Of a DNA stretch of 64,000 bases, positions 52,722 through 62,591 are shown in pieces. The notes below the pieces were generated by a model that saw only the letters and a list, made by a program, of their open reading frames with translations, was not told the origin of the DNA and made no database searches. Made by a program: the position numbers and the translations under genes. Origin of the DNA: Chryseobacterium suipulveris (GTDB lineage: Bacteria; Bacteroidota; Bacteroidia; Flavobacteriales; Weeksellaceae); assembly GCF_022811685.1 (NCBI RefSeq), contig NZ_CP094532.1, positions 2,009,501 through 2,073,500 on the forward strand, in the 5' to 3' direction. The number at the start of each line of letters is the position of its first letter. Position 1 is the first letter of the stretch.

Positions 52722-54617
52722 ATGGAAAATTTAGTTTACGCAATTATACTTTTGCCATTATTCGGGTTTCTGTTCAGCGGACTTTTCGGGAAACAGTTGC
52801 CAAAAGCAGTGGTAGGAGGTGTAGCAACACTCGTAGTATTTGCATCTTTCTGTATTGCTTTAAGCATCTTCATGAAATTTGATTCAGAAAGTCCTGCAAG
52901 AATTATCCGCGCTTTCGAATGGTTTAGAGTGAACGGAATCCAGGTGAATTTCGGGTTCCACATCGACCAGCTTTCTTTGATGATGATTTTGATTATCACG
53001 GGTATCGGATCGCTGATTCACTTCTACTCCATCGGTTACATGAGCCATGACAAAGGTTTTCACCGTTTCTTCGCTTACCTGAATCTGTTTGTTTTCTCCA
53101 TGCTTTTATTGGTAATGGGAAGCAACTATCTGATTCTCTTTATCGGTTGGGAAGGTGTTGGACTTTGTTCTTACCTGTTGATCGGTTTCTGGTACAAAAA
53201 CCTGGAATACGGTGCTGCAGCGAGAAAGGCGTTTATTATGAACAGAATCGGTGACCTTGCAATGATCATCGGGATCTGTATGATTGCCTATCAAACCAAT
53301 GCAGTGGATTTCTTGTCGGTAGCTCAGAATTCATCAAAATTCGAACTCGATTCACCAATCATCATTTTCATCACGGCAAGTTTGTTTATCGGAGCAGTCG
53401 GCAAATCGGCGCAGATTCCTTTATTCACTTGGCTTCCTGATGCAATGGCGGGTCCGACTCCAGTTTCTGCACTCATTCACGCGGCGACGATGGTTACAGC
53501 GGGGATTTATCTGGTGGTTCGTTCAAACTTCCTTTACTCGCTCGCTCCAACCACGATGGACGGAATCCTGTTTGTGGGATTACTAACTGCGTTGGTTGCT
53601 GCCTTTATCGGTTTAAGACAGAACGACATCAAGAAAGTTCTTGCCTACTCCACAGTTTCGCAATTGGGCTTCATGTTTGTTGCAGTGGGAGTTGGCGCCT
53701 ATACAACCGCAATGTTCCATTTGATGACGCACGCTTTTTTCAAGGCGTTGCTGTTCCTCGGTTCTGGATCTGTGATTCACGCGATGAGCGGCGAACAGGA
53801 CATGAGATTTATGGGCGGGTTAAAGGATAAAATTAAGATCACGCACATTACTTTCCTCATCGGAACATTGGCAATTTCGGGATTCCCATTCCTTTCAGGA
53901 ATGATTTCCAAAGACGAAATCCTGACCAACACTTTTGGTAAAAATCCGATGATTTGGGTAATTCTTTTCATCGTTGCGACACTTACGGCGATTTATATGT
54001 TCAGAGCTTACTACCTTACTTTCCATGGGGAATTCCGAGGAAGTGAGGAACAGAGAAAACACCTACACGAAAGTCCGACCAATATGACTTTGCCGCTGAT
54101 TGTACTGGCAATCCTTTCTGTGATCGGTGGTTTCATTAACCTTCCGCATTTCATTGGTCATGGTCATTATGCAAAACTTGCTGATTGGTTGAAATCCATC
54201 TATGTTTACGATGTAAAACTTCCTGAAGTTGCCTTTAATACCGAGATGGTTTTGGTGGCATTAACGGTACTGATGTTATTCACCGTTTGGTTCTTCGTGA
54301 AAAAAACCTACGTGGACAAAAAGAAAATGGCTTTGGCAGACGAGAAATACACTGGTTGGGAACGGCTTTCGAACAGAAAACTTCTTTTCGACGAATTCTA
54401 CAATGCGACCTTTGTGAAGTTTGTGGAAGGACTCGGTGTTGCTGGTAATATGTTCGACAAAGCAATTCTCGCAAGATTTGTGAACTTCATCGGATGGGGA
54501 GCTGAAGATTCGGGACGGGCTGCAAAACGGCTCCAGAACGGAAACGTGGAAAACTACGTGCTGATCATGTCTTTGGCCATCGGAATAATCTTAATTGTTA
54601 ACTTTTTATTACAATAA
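52722..54617 (+). CDS. nuoL: NADH-quinone oxidoreductase subunit L
   Basis: This 631-residue antiporter-like pump subunit has about 15-16 membrane helices. NuoL motifs include IGWEGVGLCSYLLIGFWY near 142-159, AARKAFIMNRIGDLAM near 166, and the lysine-containing helix KSAQIPLFTWLPDAMAGPTPVSAL near 228. A C-terminal amphipathic segment is followed by a last membrane helix at the end, as expected of the lateral arm. Confidence 0.96.
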   Translation: MENLVYAIILLPLFGFLFSGLFGKQLPKAVVGGVATLVVFASFCIALSIFMKFDSESPARIIRAFEWFRVNGIQVNFGFHIDQLSLMMILIITGIGSLIHFYSIGYMSHDKGFHRFFAYLNLFVFSMLLLVMGSNYLILFIGWEGVGLCSYLLIGFWYKNLEYGAAARKAFIMNRIGDLAMIIGICMIAYQTNAVDFLSVAQNSSKFELDSPIIIFITASLFIGAVGKSAQIPLFTWLPDAMAGPTPVSALIHAATMVTAGIYLVVRSNFLYSLAPTTMDGILFVGLLTALVAAFIGLRQNDIKKVLAYSTVSQLGFMFVAVGVGAYTTAMFHLMTHAFFKALLFLGSGSVIHAMSGEQDMRFMGGLKDKIKITHITFLIGTLAISGFPFLSGMISKDEILTNTFGKNPMIWVILFIVATLTAIYMFRAYYLTFHGEFRGSEEQRKHLHESPTNMTLPLIVLAILSVIGGFINLPHFIGHGHYAKLADWLKSIYVYDVKLPEVAFNTEMVLVALTVLMLFTVWFFVKKTYVDKKKMALADEKYTGWERLSNRKLLFDEFYNATFVKFVEGLGVAGNMFDKAILARFVNFIGWGAEDSGRAAKRLQNGNVENYVLIMSLAIGIILIVNFLLQ

Positions 54618-54620
54618 TAA

Positions 54621-56114
54621 ATGTCGTATCTGTTATTAACATTGCTGCTTTTGCCACTCGCAGGTTCGTTGTTGGTATTCGCGTGGAAAAATTCCGCAAG
54701 TAAGTTTTTGGCGTTGGGAATCGCACTGGCTGAAATGTTCCTCACTTTTTACATGCTTTCGGGATTTGATTTCAAGCCCACTGTAGATGGAGTTTTGCAG
54801 AACGAAATCAATTATCCGTGGTCGAACTTTATCAAGAGTAACCTCCATTTCGGAATCGACGGGATGACGATGCTTTTCCTGTTGCTCACCAATATTTTGT
54901 CGGCACTGATTATTCTTTCTTCCTTTAACGAAAAACCTGGCTACAGAAATACTTTCTACGGACTGATTCTGCTGATGCAGTTTGGTTTGATCGGTGTTTT
55001 CACGGCGTATGACGGTTTGTTGTTCTATATTTTCTGGGAAATCACTTTGATCCCGATCTGGTTGATCGCGGGAATTTGGGGACAGGAAAACAAGAAAATT
55101 CAGTTCACGACCAAGTTCTTTGTTTACACCTTTGTCGGTTCGCTTTTCATGTTGGTCGGATTGATCTATGTTTACACCCATTCTGCTTCGTTTGCACTGA
55201 CCGATCTTTATAATGCAGATTTGAATGCGTCACAACAAACTGTGGTATTCTGGTTCATCTTCTTCGCGTTTGCAGTGAAGTTACCAATTTTCCCATTCCA
55301 CTCTTGGCAACCCGACACTTATACTTATTCACCAACACAGGGATCGATGCTGCTTTCAGGAATTATGCTGAAAATGGCGGTGTATGGATTGCTGAGATAT
55401 TTGTTGCCGATTACTCCGGTTCCGGTTTTAGGAATTTCCGGACAGATTGTGATGGTCCTTGCCATTATCGGAGTTGTACACGGTGCTTTGATTGCAGTTA
55501 TTCAAAATGATTCAAAACGGCTGGTTGCCTACTCTTCCCTTTCCCACGTTGGATTGATGACTGCGGGAATTATGGCGTCAGCAATTTTGACGGTGAAAGG
55601 TAATCTATTCATCGAAGGTGCGGAAGGAGCTTTGGTTCAGGCATTTGCACACGGAATCAACGTGGTGGGACTTTTCTATGCATGTGATATTCTTTATAAA
55701 AGATTTAAAACAAGAGATATCCGCAAGATGGGTGGTTTGGCGAGAGTAGCTCCGAAATTTGCCGTTCTATTTATGGTGATTTTGCTCGGTTCTATCGCTT
55801 TGCCTTTAACCAATGGTTTTGTGGGAGAATTCATTCTGATTAAATCCATTTTCGATTACAGTACGATTGCTGCGGTGATCGCGGGAACTACGATGATCTT
55901 TTCATCAGTTTACCTTTTCAGATTTTACGGAAAAGCGATGTTTGGAGAAGGTGACGAAAGCATCCTTTCTTCCGTCGGAGATTTGACAGATGTGGAGTTT
56001 TCGGTAATGGCAAGTTTGGTGGTATTCGTGATCCTGCTTGGAGTTTTCCCGCAACCGATTATCGAAATGGTGGGCTCTTCACTGAAGTTTATCTTCACTT
56101 CGATGATGAACTAA
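54621..56114 (+). CDS. nuoM: NADH-quinone oxidoreductase subunit M
   Basis: This 497-residue antiporter-like subunit has about 14 helices. FYIFWEITLIPIWLIAGIWG near 136 carries the conserved glutamate, KLPIFPFHSWQPDTYTYSPT near 219 the conserved lysine, and RLVAYSSLSHVGLM near 296 is also typical. It starts three bases after the nuoL stop. Confidence 0.95.
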   Translation: MSYLLLTLLLLPLAGSLLVFAWKNSASKFLALGIALAEMFLTFYMLSGFDFKPTVDGVLQNEINYPWSNFIKSNLHFGIDGMTMLFLLLTNILSALIILSSFNEKPGYRNTFYGLILLMQFGLIGVFTAYDGLLFYIFWEITLIPIWLIAGIWGQENKKIQFTTKFFVYTFVGSLFMLVGLIYVYTHSASFALTDLYNADLNASQQTVVFWFIFFAFAVKLPIFPFHSWQPDTYTYSPTQGSMLLSGIMLKMAVYGLLRYLLPITPVPVLGISGQIVMVLAIIGVVHGALIAVIQNDSKRLVAYSSLSHVGLMTAGIMASAILTVKGNLFIEGAEGALVQAFAHGINVVGLFYACDILYKRFKTRDIRKMGGLARVAPKFAVLFMVILLGSIALPLTNGFVGEFILIKSIFDYSTIAAVIAGTTMIFSSVYLFRFYGKAMFGEGDESILSSVGDLTDVEFSVMASLVVFVILLGVFPQPIIEMVGSSLKFIFTSMMN

Positions 56115-56239
56115 AAAATATATCGGAGGATTTTTAGAAAAAGAACCTCTGAAAAATAAAGATTAAAAACATTAAAAAATAAGGGAATCTGCATCAGCAA
56201 CCGCAAAGCTGAAACCGATTTCGACAAAATAATAATTCA

Positions 56240-57619
56240 ATGAGCGTTTTAATAATTGTATTCATTACCGCCATCGTTGCATTGTTTGCCGGCGTTTTCG
56301 AACAGGGTAAATTTTCGAGATACATTGGTATTCTGGGGTTGATCATCGCATTTTATGTGAGTTTCCTTCCGGAACATTCGTTTTTCCTTCAGTACAAATC
56401 CATGTTCGAATTTGGGCTGAACGCTGCGTTGTTCACCAAAATCGCCATCGTAATCCTCATCCTGCTTTTCTTTTTGGGAAGTTTTGCCTTTACCAACCAC
56501 CGTCGTCATCAGTCGGAGCTTTATGCTTTGATGATGTTTTCTTTATGTGGCGCAATCGTGATGTTTGGATTCCAGAATATTGTGACGCTCTTCCTGGGAA
56601 TTGAGATTCTTTCGATCCCGCTCTACGTTTTGGCGGGTTCCAACAAGAATGATTTGCGCTCCAACGAAGCGTCTGTGAAATATTTCCTGATGGGTGCATT
56701 TGCGACAGGATTCCTACTCTTCGGAATAGCTTTGGTTTACGGAAGCTCAGGAAGTTTCGACCTCTACAAAATCCACGAATACGGAATTGCGCAAGGCAAC
56801 AATACTTTGTTTATAATGGGTGCAATTCTGATGCTTTGTGCGCTCGCGTTCAAAACTTCAATGGCTCCGTTCCACATGTGGAGTCCCGACGTTTATCAGG
56901 GATCACCATCTTTAATCACGGCATTTATGATGTCGGTAGTGAAGATTGCCGCTTTCTACGCTTTCTTTAAAATAATGACAATCGCATTTACAGGAATTAC
57001 CGGCGACTGGATCAATATCGTGGGAGTAATGATTATCATTACGTTGTTCCTTGCAAACGTAATGGGATTGGCGCAAAGTAATGCAAAGAGAATGTTGGCG
57101 TATTCTTCCGTTTCGCATGTTGGTTATCTGGGATTGATTTTCTTCGGGATGAACAGTCTTTCTTCCTACAATCTCGCGTTCTACCTTTTCGCATATTCCT
57201 TGGCGACAGTTGGCGTGATGATGACCTTAATCTGGGTTGAAAAACTTAAAAGAGAAACCTCCTACAGCGCCTTCAACGGTTTGGGACACACCGAACCGAT
57301 TCTTGCAGTAACTGCTGCGGTATCATTGCTCTCAATGGCAGGAATTCCGTTAACAGCAGGGTTTATGGGGAAATTTGCAGTCTTCGCACAGGCAATTGAA
57401 AAGGCGCCGTTCCTGGTATTGGTTGCAATTTTAGGTTCAGCACTTTCGATCGCGTATTATTTAAGAATCATCATGGCGATGTTCTTCCCAAAAGAAAGCA
57501 GCTTCAAAACCGCAGAAAAAGTAACGCTCACCTACAATATTGTTGCAGTGTTCATCGTGGTTGCGCTCATCGCGATCGGTATTTTCCCGGATCTCTTTGC
57601 AAAGCAGTTTGGTCTGTAA
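56240..57619 (+). CDS. nuoN: NADH-quinone oxidoreductase subunit N
   Basis: This 459-residue third antiporter-like subunit has about 14 helices. Motifs include LGIEILSIPLYVLAG near 118, AFKTSMAPFHMWSPDVYQGSP near 207 with the conserved lysine, and AKRMLAYSSVSHVGYLGLIF near 281. The preceding 125-bp gap is AT-rich and holds no gene. Two hairpins follow the stop. Confidence 0.94.
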   Translation: MSVLIIVFITAIVALFAGVFEQGKFSRYIGILGLIIAFYVSFLPEHSFFLQYKSMFEFGLNAALFTKIAIVILILLFFLGSFAFTNHRRHQSELYALMMFSLCGAIVMFGFQNIVTLFLGIEILSIPLYVLAGSNKNDLRSNEASVKYFLMGAFATGFLLFGIALVYGSSGSFDLYKIHEYGIAQGNNTLFIMGAILMLCALAFKTSMAPFHMWSPDVYQGSPSLITAFMMSVVKIAAFYAFFKIMTIAFTGITGDWINIVGVMIIITLFLANVMGLAQSNAKRMLAYSSVSHVGYLGLIFFGMNSLSSYNLAFYLFAYSLATVGVMMTLIWVEKLKRETSYSAFNGLGHTEPILAVTAAVSLLSMAGIPLTAGFMGKFAVFAQAIEKAPFLVLVAILGSALSIAYYLRIIMAMFFPKESSFKTAEKVTLTYNIVAVFIVVALIAIGIFPDLFAKQFGL

Positions 57620-57639
57620 GAAACAGTAAGAAAAATTTC

Positions 57640-57694
57640 AAACCCTTTCAATTTTTTTGGAAGGGTTTATTATTCCCCTCTTTTTAAAGAGGGG
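57640..57694 (+). terminator. Two hairpins ending the nuo operon
   Basis: AAACCCTTTC (57640-57649) pairs with GGAAGGGTTT (57659-57668) around a T-rich loop. CCCCTCTTT (57675-57683) pairs with AAAGAGGGG (57686-57694). The first is the more likely terminator; the second resembles a common flavobacterial intergenic palindrome. Confidence 0.6.
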
Positions 57695-58337
57695 TGGATT
57701 CCGAGCTTGCGAGGAAGACGGGGTGTTCTTGCAATTAGAAACATAAAATATTTTCAGGAGCAACACATTCCCGAGTCAGCGAGGAAGACGGGGTATTTTT
57801 TCAATATGAAACTAAAATTACATGAGGAACAACACATTCAGAGATTCTTACAACTACTCCACCCGCTTTCCACTGCAATTCCTCGCTCCTCCTTCGTCGT
57901 CGCTGCGTGATTTTCGTTGCAAAACGACAACGGAATTTCGACGATTCCATAAAATAATAAATATCATAGAGTCATTCGGGGCTAGGATTTAAGTTGGTTG
58001 TATTTCGAAAAGCCCAAATGCAAATAATCCGCAAAAATATAGCGCAACAATTCTAGCGTAAGAAGTATTTCTACAAACATTGCGCTCCTACTGAGCGCAA
58101 CAATTCAACCGTTAACAATATTTCTACAAATATTGCGCTCCGTAGTAGCGCAATATTTTGGGATCACAAATCTTCTACAAAGATCGCGCTCCTACGGAGC
58201 GCAACTATTCGATCGTGAACATTATTCTACAAAGATAGCGCTCCTACGGAGCGCCCCGCTCAATCACCTTTCTTGCTCATTTCAAAAATCACTCAGAATT
58301 TTATTAACTTTGATTAAACCTTATAAAAAATATCAAT
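57695..58337. repeat. Non-coding region with a 52-bp tandem hairpin array
   Basis: At 58069, 58122, 58173 and 58225 a unit of 51-53 bp begins TTCTACAAA and contains a palindrome of the form GCGCTCCTACGGAGCGC (58082, 58135, 58186 and 58238). The last two are perfect 7-bp stems with a TAC loop, the first two have changes. A partial unit precedes at about 58040. Left of the array GCGAGGAAGACGGGGT occurs twice (about 57708 and 57779). No gene is supported; short open frames here are repeat translations. Confidence 0.7.
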
Positions 58338-59288
58338 ATGAAAATTATCTCTACACATTCACAAAATCCGACTCCTCATCCTTTTTCAACAGTAACAAAT
58401 CGGTTTTGGCTCAGCGTTTTCACAGCTTTTCTGCTGTTAGTTGCCAACAGTTCCATGAAAGCTCAAACCAGCGTGGTCGTTCCCGACGATAACCAGGGAA
58501 CGTCGTTCATAGGACCGTATGCAAATGCGGGAAGAACGCTGCAGCTGCTTATTGACAATACATTGCTTACCTCACTCAACGGAAAACACATCAAGTCAAT
58601 TTCTTTTAGATTACCAGCAAGTACAGCCACAAGTTGGCCGACTACGGACTTAACTTATAACAACTACGAAGTTTATTTGAGTGACAGTGTAGAACCTGCA
58701 GACAGACAGCTTGTCTTTGCCAATAATGTAGTCGGAACACAAACACAGGTACGAACCGGTCCATTGGTAATTCCAGCAGGAGCACTTACTGTTGGCTCGA
58801 ATCCAAATGATTTCAGCTTTCAGATCAACTTTGATCAAACATGGCTATACGAAGGAACCAATCTCTTGATCGAGATCCGCCACAGCGGAAGCGGAATTTC
58901 ATCCAGAACTGTTCACGCAGCGGGAACAAGCGCTCCGGGTTATGGCACACTCTACTCTGCTTGTTGGCAGTCAACAGCTTCTGTTTTGCAGGGCAATTTC
59001 TCTTATGTGCAGATTACCGCTGAAGAAAGTCTTGGAACAAGTACAGTTACAATTGACTCAGAGCTTCAGATATTTCCAAATCCAGTGAGAGACATGATCC
59101 AGATAAAATCAAATCTTCAAATTGCCTCTTATGAAATTTACAATGTGAACGGGCAGATTATCACTTCGAACCTGATGAGATTGAACAATTCTAAAATCGA
59201 TGCGAGTCAACTTCCTAAAGGCATTTATCTACTTAAACTAACTGATACAAAAGGAAACACCCAAATTTCGAAATTTATCAAAAATTGA
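58338..59288 (+). CDS. Secreted protein with type IX sorting tail, function unknown
   Basis: This 316-residue protein has an N-terminal signal segment after a polar start (FWLSVFTAFLLLVANSSMKAQ, cleavage near 43). A beta-rich domain (about 45-225) contains LLIEIRHSGSG and related strands and looks like a carbohydrate- or surface-binding jelly roll, but no family is certain. The last approximately 80 residues (LQIFPNPVRDMIQIKSN to ISKFIKN) are a type A sorting domain, so it should be exported by the type IX system. The -7 box TAACTTTG is at 58305-58312. It has its own terminator. Confidence 0.78.
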   Translation: MKIISTHSQNPTPHPFSTVTNRFWLSVFTAFLLLVANSSMKAQTSVVVPDDNQGTSFIGPYANAGRTLQLLIDNTLLTSLNGKHIKSISFRLPASTATSWPTTDLTYNNYEVYLSDSVEPADRQLVFANNVVGTQTQVRTGPLVIPAGALTVGSNPNDFSFQINFDQTWLYEGTNLLIEIRHSGSGISSRTVHAAGTSAPGYGTLYSACWQSTASVLQGNFSYVQITAEESLGTSTVTIDSELQIFPNPVRDMIQIKSNLQIASYEIYNVNGQIITSNLMRLNNSKIDASQLPKGIYLLKLTDTKGNTQISKFIKN

Positions 59289-59312
59289 TATTAACTTTTC
59301 ACGGGTAATAAG

Positions 59313-59352
59313 AACCATCTGAATTTGAAATTTTAGATGGTTTTATTTTTTT
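59313..59352 (+). terminator. Terminator of the secreted-protein gene
   Basis: AACCATCT and AGATGGTT form an 8-bp stem with a 14-base loop, followed by a T-rich tail, 25 bp after the stop codon. Confidence 0.8.
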
Positions 59353-59433
59353 AGACATTGCATTTATTAATCTTTTGCCGACATCAAGTTCACGATGATT
59401 AGCTCAGCAAATCAAAATTAGACCAATTCTAAA

Positions 59434-59467
59434 TTAATCATTTGATTAAATAAATTGTTTAAATCAA
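59434..59467 (+). promoter_or_regulatory. Candidate TetR operator
   Basis: TTAATCA TT TGATTAA (59434-59449) is a perfect inverted repeat, and TTGATT...AATCAA (59442-59467) a second overlapping one. They lie just upstream of the -7 box TAACTTTG (59475-59482) of the tetR gene, where an autorepressor would bind. Confidence 0.5.
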
Positions 59468-59508
59468 AAAATTTATTCATAACTTTGTTTCATCAAATCA
59501 GAAATGTA

Positions 59509-60105
59509 ATGGAGACCCAAGAAATATCAACCGAAGACAAAATCCTTTTAGCGGCATCCAAAGTCTTTAACGAAAAGGGATTCTCAGGAACAAGGACAAG
59601 AGATATTGCTGATGAAGCAGGGATTAACCTCGCTCTTCTCAACTATTATTTTCGAAGCAAAGAAAAACTTTTTGAGCAGGTAATGAAGGTAAAAATCGTT
59701 CTTCTCTTCGGGCAGATTATACCGATTGTAACGAATCAAAAAACTTCCTTGGATGAAAAAATAGATTTGGCGACCGAGAAATATTTCGAAATTCTTTCCA
59801 AGAATCCAAACCTTCCGTTGTTCATTATCAGCGAAATTCAGAAGAAAAATTCTGATATCACCACTTATCTGCCAATAGAAAAAGTGGTGAAGGACGCCCA
59901 TATCATTAAACAGATCCAGGAAAGAAAACCCGATGCAAATCCTTTTCACTTTCTGATCAATTATTTAAGTATGACCGTTTTTCCGTTTGTAGCAAGACCA
60001 ATCTTAAACGGATTCAATGTAATGAACGAAGTAGAGTTCAAAACCTTCGTCAATGAACGTCGTAAATTGATTCCCGTTTGGATTAAAGCAATGCTGGATA
60101 GTTAG
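59509..60105 (+). CDS. TetR/AcrR-family transcriptional repressor
   Basis: This protein of about 198 residues starts at ATG 59509 (METQEISTEDKILLAASKVF); an upstream in-frame TTG at 59455 is less likely. The N-terminal HTH is typical: FNEKGFSGTRTRDIADEAGI, then NLALLNYYFRSKEKLFEQV. The C-terminal ligand domain is divergent. It heads an operon with an outer-membrane channel, a membrane-fusion adaptor and ABC ATPases, so it probably represses a drug or toxic-compound exporter, similar in layout to E. coli cecR-ybhGFSR. Confidence 0.9.
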   Translation: METQEISTEDKILLAASKVFNEKGFSGTRTRDIADEAGINLALLNYYFRSKEKLFEQVMKVKIVLLFGQIIPIVTNQKTSLDEKIDLATEKYFEILSKNPNLPLFIISEIQKKNSDITTYLPIEKVVKDAHIIKQIQERKPDANPFHFLINYLSMTVFPFVARPILNGFNVMNEVEFKTFVNERRKLIPVWIKAMLDS

Positions 60106-60151
60106 TGGGGGATAAAAAACTCGATTAAAACACAAAATCTAAGTTAGAAAA

Positions 60152-61399
60152 ATGAAAAAACTAAAATATTTGTTGATGTTGGTTTTCTTCTCTGTCAATG
60201 CACAAACATTGACCATCGAAGAAGCTTATTCTTTGGCAAAGCAAAATTATCCCCTGATCAAACGCAACGATCTGATTGCAAAAACCAAGCAGTACAACAT
60301 CGAAAATGCATCAAAGGGTTGGCTTCCGCAGATTAATGTTATTGGACAGGCAACTTATCAGAATGAAGTAACTCAACTTCCCATCTCGCTGCCAAATATG
60401 ACGATAGAACCTTTAAGCAAAGACCAATACAAAGTATTTGCTGATGTCCAGCAAACCATTTATGATGGCGGAATGATTTCAAACCAAAAGAAAATGGCCG
60501 AAATCAATTCAGAAATCGAAATGCAGAAAACTGAAGTGGAAACCGATAAACTGGAAGAACGAATCAATCAAATGTTTTTCGGAGCACTTCAAATGGATGA
60601 ACAGATTCAACAGGTGGAACTCACAAAAACTGATATTGAAAATGCCTTGAAAAAAGCGGAAGCTCAACTGAAATACGGCGTTATTTTTCGAAGTAATGTA
60701 GATGTTTTGAAAGCCCAACTTATCAATCTGGAACAGAAAAAAATTGAACTTCAAACCGTAAAGAAAAGTTTTCTGGATATGCTTTCGGTCTTCATCGCGA
60801 GAAACCTTGATGAAAACACTCAACTTCAGAAACCAGAAAGAATTTTAGTCGAAAATCAAAATAACCGTCCGGAACTGAAACTGTTCGATCTACAGAAACA
60901 GGCACTGGAGCAACAAAAATCCATTATCAATTCTAAGAATCTACCGAAACTTGGAGCTTTTGCTCAAGGCGGATACGGCAAACCGGGGTTCAATATGTTG
61001 AAAAATGAATTTGATGTATTCTACATCGGTGGAATCCGGCTTAATATCCCAATCACAGGACTTTATACAAAAAAAAATGATTTGGCTTTAATTGATATTC
61101 AGCAGCAGGAAATTGAAGTTCAACGGGAAAACTTCCTGTTCAACCAGCAGTTTCAGACTTTACAAAATAACAATGAACTCGATAAGATTCAGCAACTTAT
61201 CGAAAAAGACAGCGAACTGATTACCCTTCGAGAAAGCATCAAAAAAGCATCTCTCGCCCAATTGGAAAACGGCGTTATCACCACCAGCGATTACTTGCGC
61301 GAAGTAAACGAACTCGACCGCGCCAAAAACCAAAAAATCTTGCATGAAATACAATATCTGTTGACCCTGTATAATTTGAAAGCACAACTTAATAATTAA
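60152..61399 (+). CDS. TolC-family outer-membrane efflux channel
   Basis: This 415-residue protein has a signal peptide (MKKLKYLLMLVFFSVNAQ) and the two long helical repeats of the OEP family. It starts LTIEEAYSLAKQNYPLIKRN and has NASKGWLPQINVIGQATYQN near 50 and TSDYLREVNELDRAKNQKI near 373. It forms the outer-membrane exit duct and periplasmic tunnel of the export system. It follows tetR by 46 bp. Confidence 0.9.
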   Translation: MKKLKYLLMLVFFSVNAQTLTIEEAYSLAKQNYPLIKRNDLIAKTKQYNIENASKGWLPQINVIGQATYQNEVTQLPISLPNMTIEPLSKDQYKVFADVQQTIYDGGMISNQKKMAEINSEIEMQKTEVETDKLEERINQMFFGALQMDEQIQQVELTKTDIENALKKAEAQLKYGVIFRSNVDVLKAQLINLEQKKIELQTVKKSFLDMLSVFIARNLDENTQLQKPERILVENQNNRPELKLFDLQKQALEQQKSIINSKNLPKLGAFAQGGYGKPGFNMLKNEFDVFYIGGIRLNIPITGLYTKKNDLALIDIQQQEIEVQRENFLFNQQFQTLQNNNELDKIQQLIEKDSELITLRESIKKASLAQLENGVITTSDYLREVNELDRAKNQKILHEIQYLLTLYNLKAQLNN

Positions 61400-61518
61400 G
61401 ATACAAGATACAAGGCAAAAGAATCAAGATAAAAGAAAGAAGGCAAAAGACCAAAGTACCAGTTGCAGCGCAACGAACGATATTTTAACCTTCGAATTCA
61501 TTCCAAAAACAAGAAAAT

Positions 61519-62490
61519 ATGAAAAAATTAATAATACTTCCCCTGTTTTTGTCAATCTTCGCCTGCAAAAATTCAGGACACGATTACGATGCTTCCGGAA
61601 CCTTCGAAGCCGATGAAGTAATGGTTACCGCCAAAGCCAACGGCACCATTCTCGAACTGAATGTGGAAGAAGGTATGCAGCTCGACAAAAATCAAAAAGT
61701 TGGACTCATCGACCCGAAAAGTGTGGAACTGCAGAAAGAACAGGTGATTGAAACCATTGGAGCAATCGAACAGAAAACCGGTTCGGCTGATCCACAAATT
61801 CAGGTGTTACAGTCGCAGATCAGTTCTCAGCGTGCGAATATATCGGTATTGAATGAGCAGTTGAGAAATGCCGTTCGTGAACGCAACAGAATTTCAAACC
61901 TTGTAAAAGCCGATGCAGCCACAAAAAAACAACTGGATGATGCGAACGGACAGGTTGATGTGATTCAGAAACAGATTGCTGCGGCTCAAACCCAACTTTC
62001 TACGCTCAATTCACAGATTGTCGCTGCAAGGGAAAATGTTTCGATACAAAACCGTGCGGTTTTAAGCGAAAGAAAACCAACCTCAAAAAGAGTGGAGCAG
62101 TTTGATGAACAACTGAAAAACAACAGCATCGAATCTCCGATTTCAGGAATGGTTTTGACTAAATATTCCAATGCAGGTGAATTTGCAACCATCGGAAAAC
62201 CGATTTTCAAAGTGGCAAGTTTGGATATAATGACTTTAAAAACCTTCATCACCGGTGACCAATTGGCGAAAGTAAAAACCGGACAACAGGTAAAAGTGCT
62301 GATTGATTCCGGTGACGGAAACACCAAAGAACTTCCCGGAACCATTTATTGGATTAGTTCAAAAGCAGAATTCACTCCAAAAACCATCCAAACCAAAAAT
62401 GAAAGAGCCAACCTCGTTTACGCCGCAAAAATCCACGTGAAAAACGACGGCTTTCTGAAAATCGGAATGTATGGCGATGTGAAGTTTTAG
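61519..62490 (+). CDS. HlyD/YbhG-like membrane-fusion adaptor lipoprotein
   Basis: This 323-residue protein starts with a lipoprotein signal peptide (lipobox LSIFAC, Cys 16). A biotinyl-lipoyl half (EADEVMVTAKANGTILELNV) is followed by a coiled-coil hairpin (about 70-195), the second lipoyl half (NNSIESPISGMVLTKYSNAG near 197) and a beta-barrel domain. It connects the ABC exporter with the TolC-type channel. The spacer before it (61400-61518) is filled with AAGATACAAGGCAAAAGA-type micro-repeats. Confidence 0.9.
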   Translation: MKKLIILPLFLSIFACKNSGHDYDASGTFEADEVMVTAKANGTILELNVEEGMQLDKNQKVGLIDPKSVELQKEQVIETIGAIEQKTGSADPQIQVLQSQISSQRANISVLNEQLRNAVRERNRISNLVKADAATKKQLDDANGQVDVIQKQIAAAQTQLSTLNSQIVAARENVSIQNRAVLSERKPTSKRVEQFDEQLKNNSIESPISGMVLTKYSNAGEFATIGKPIFKVASLDIMTLKTFITGDQLAKVKTGQQVKVLIDSGDGNTKELPGTIYWISSKAEFTPKTIQTKNERANLVYAAKIHVKNDGFLKIGMYGDVKF

Positions 62491-62591
62491 AAGATGGAAG
62501 TCGGAAGACCGTAGACCGAAGAAAAAATTGAATAATTAAAAATGACCTAGGAGATTTTTGCGTGAAGAAATTTGAAAACATTTTCGTTAAG

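Noticed and set aside
58069..58256. Regularly spaced palindromes that look like a CRISPR array
   Set aside because: The sequences between the palindromes are similar to each other, not unique spacers, and no cas genes are in the window. It is a tandem repeat.
57707..58492. Two short plus-strand frames in the repeat region after nuoN
   Set aside because: They translate repeat DNA and, at the right end, run out of frame into the secreted-protein gene.
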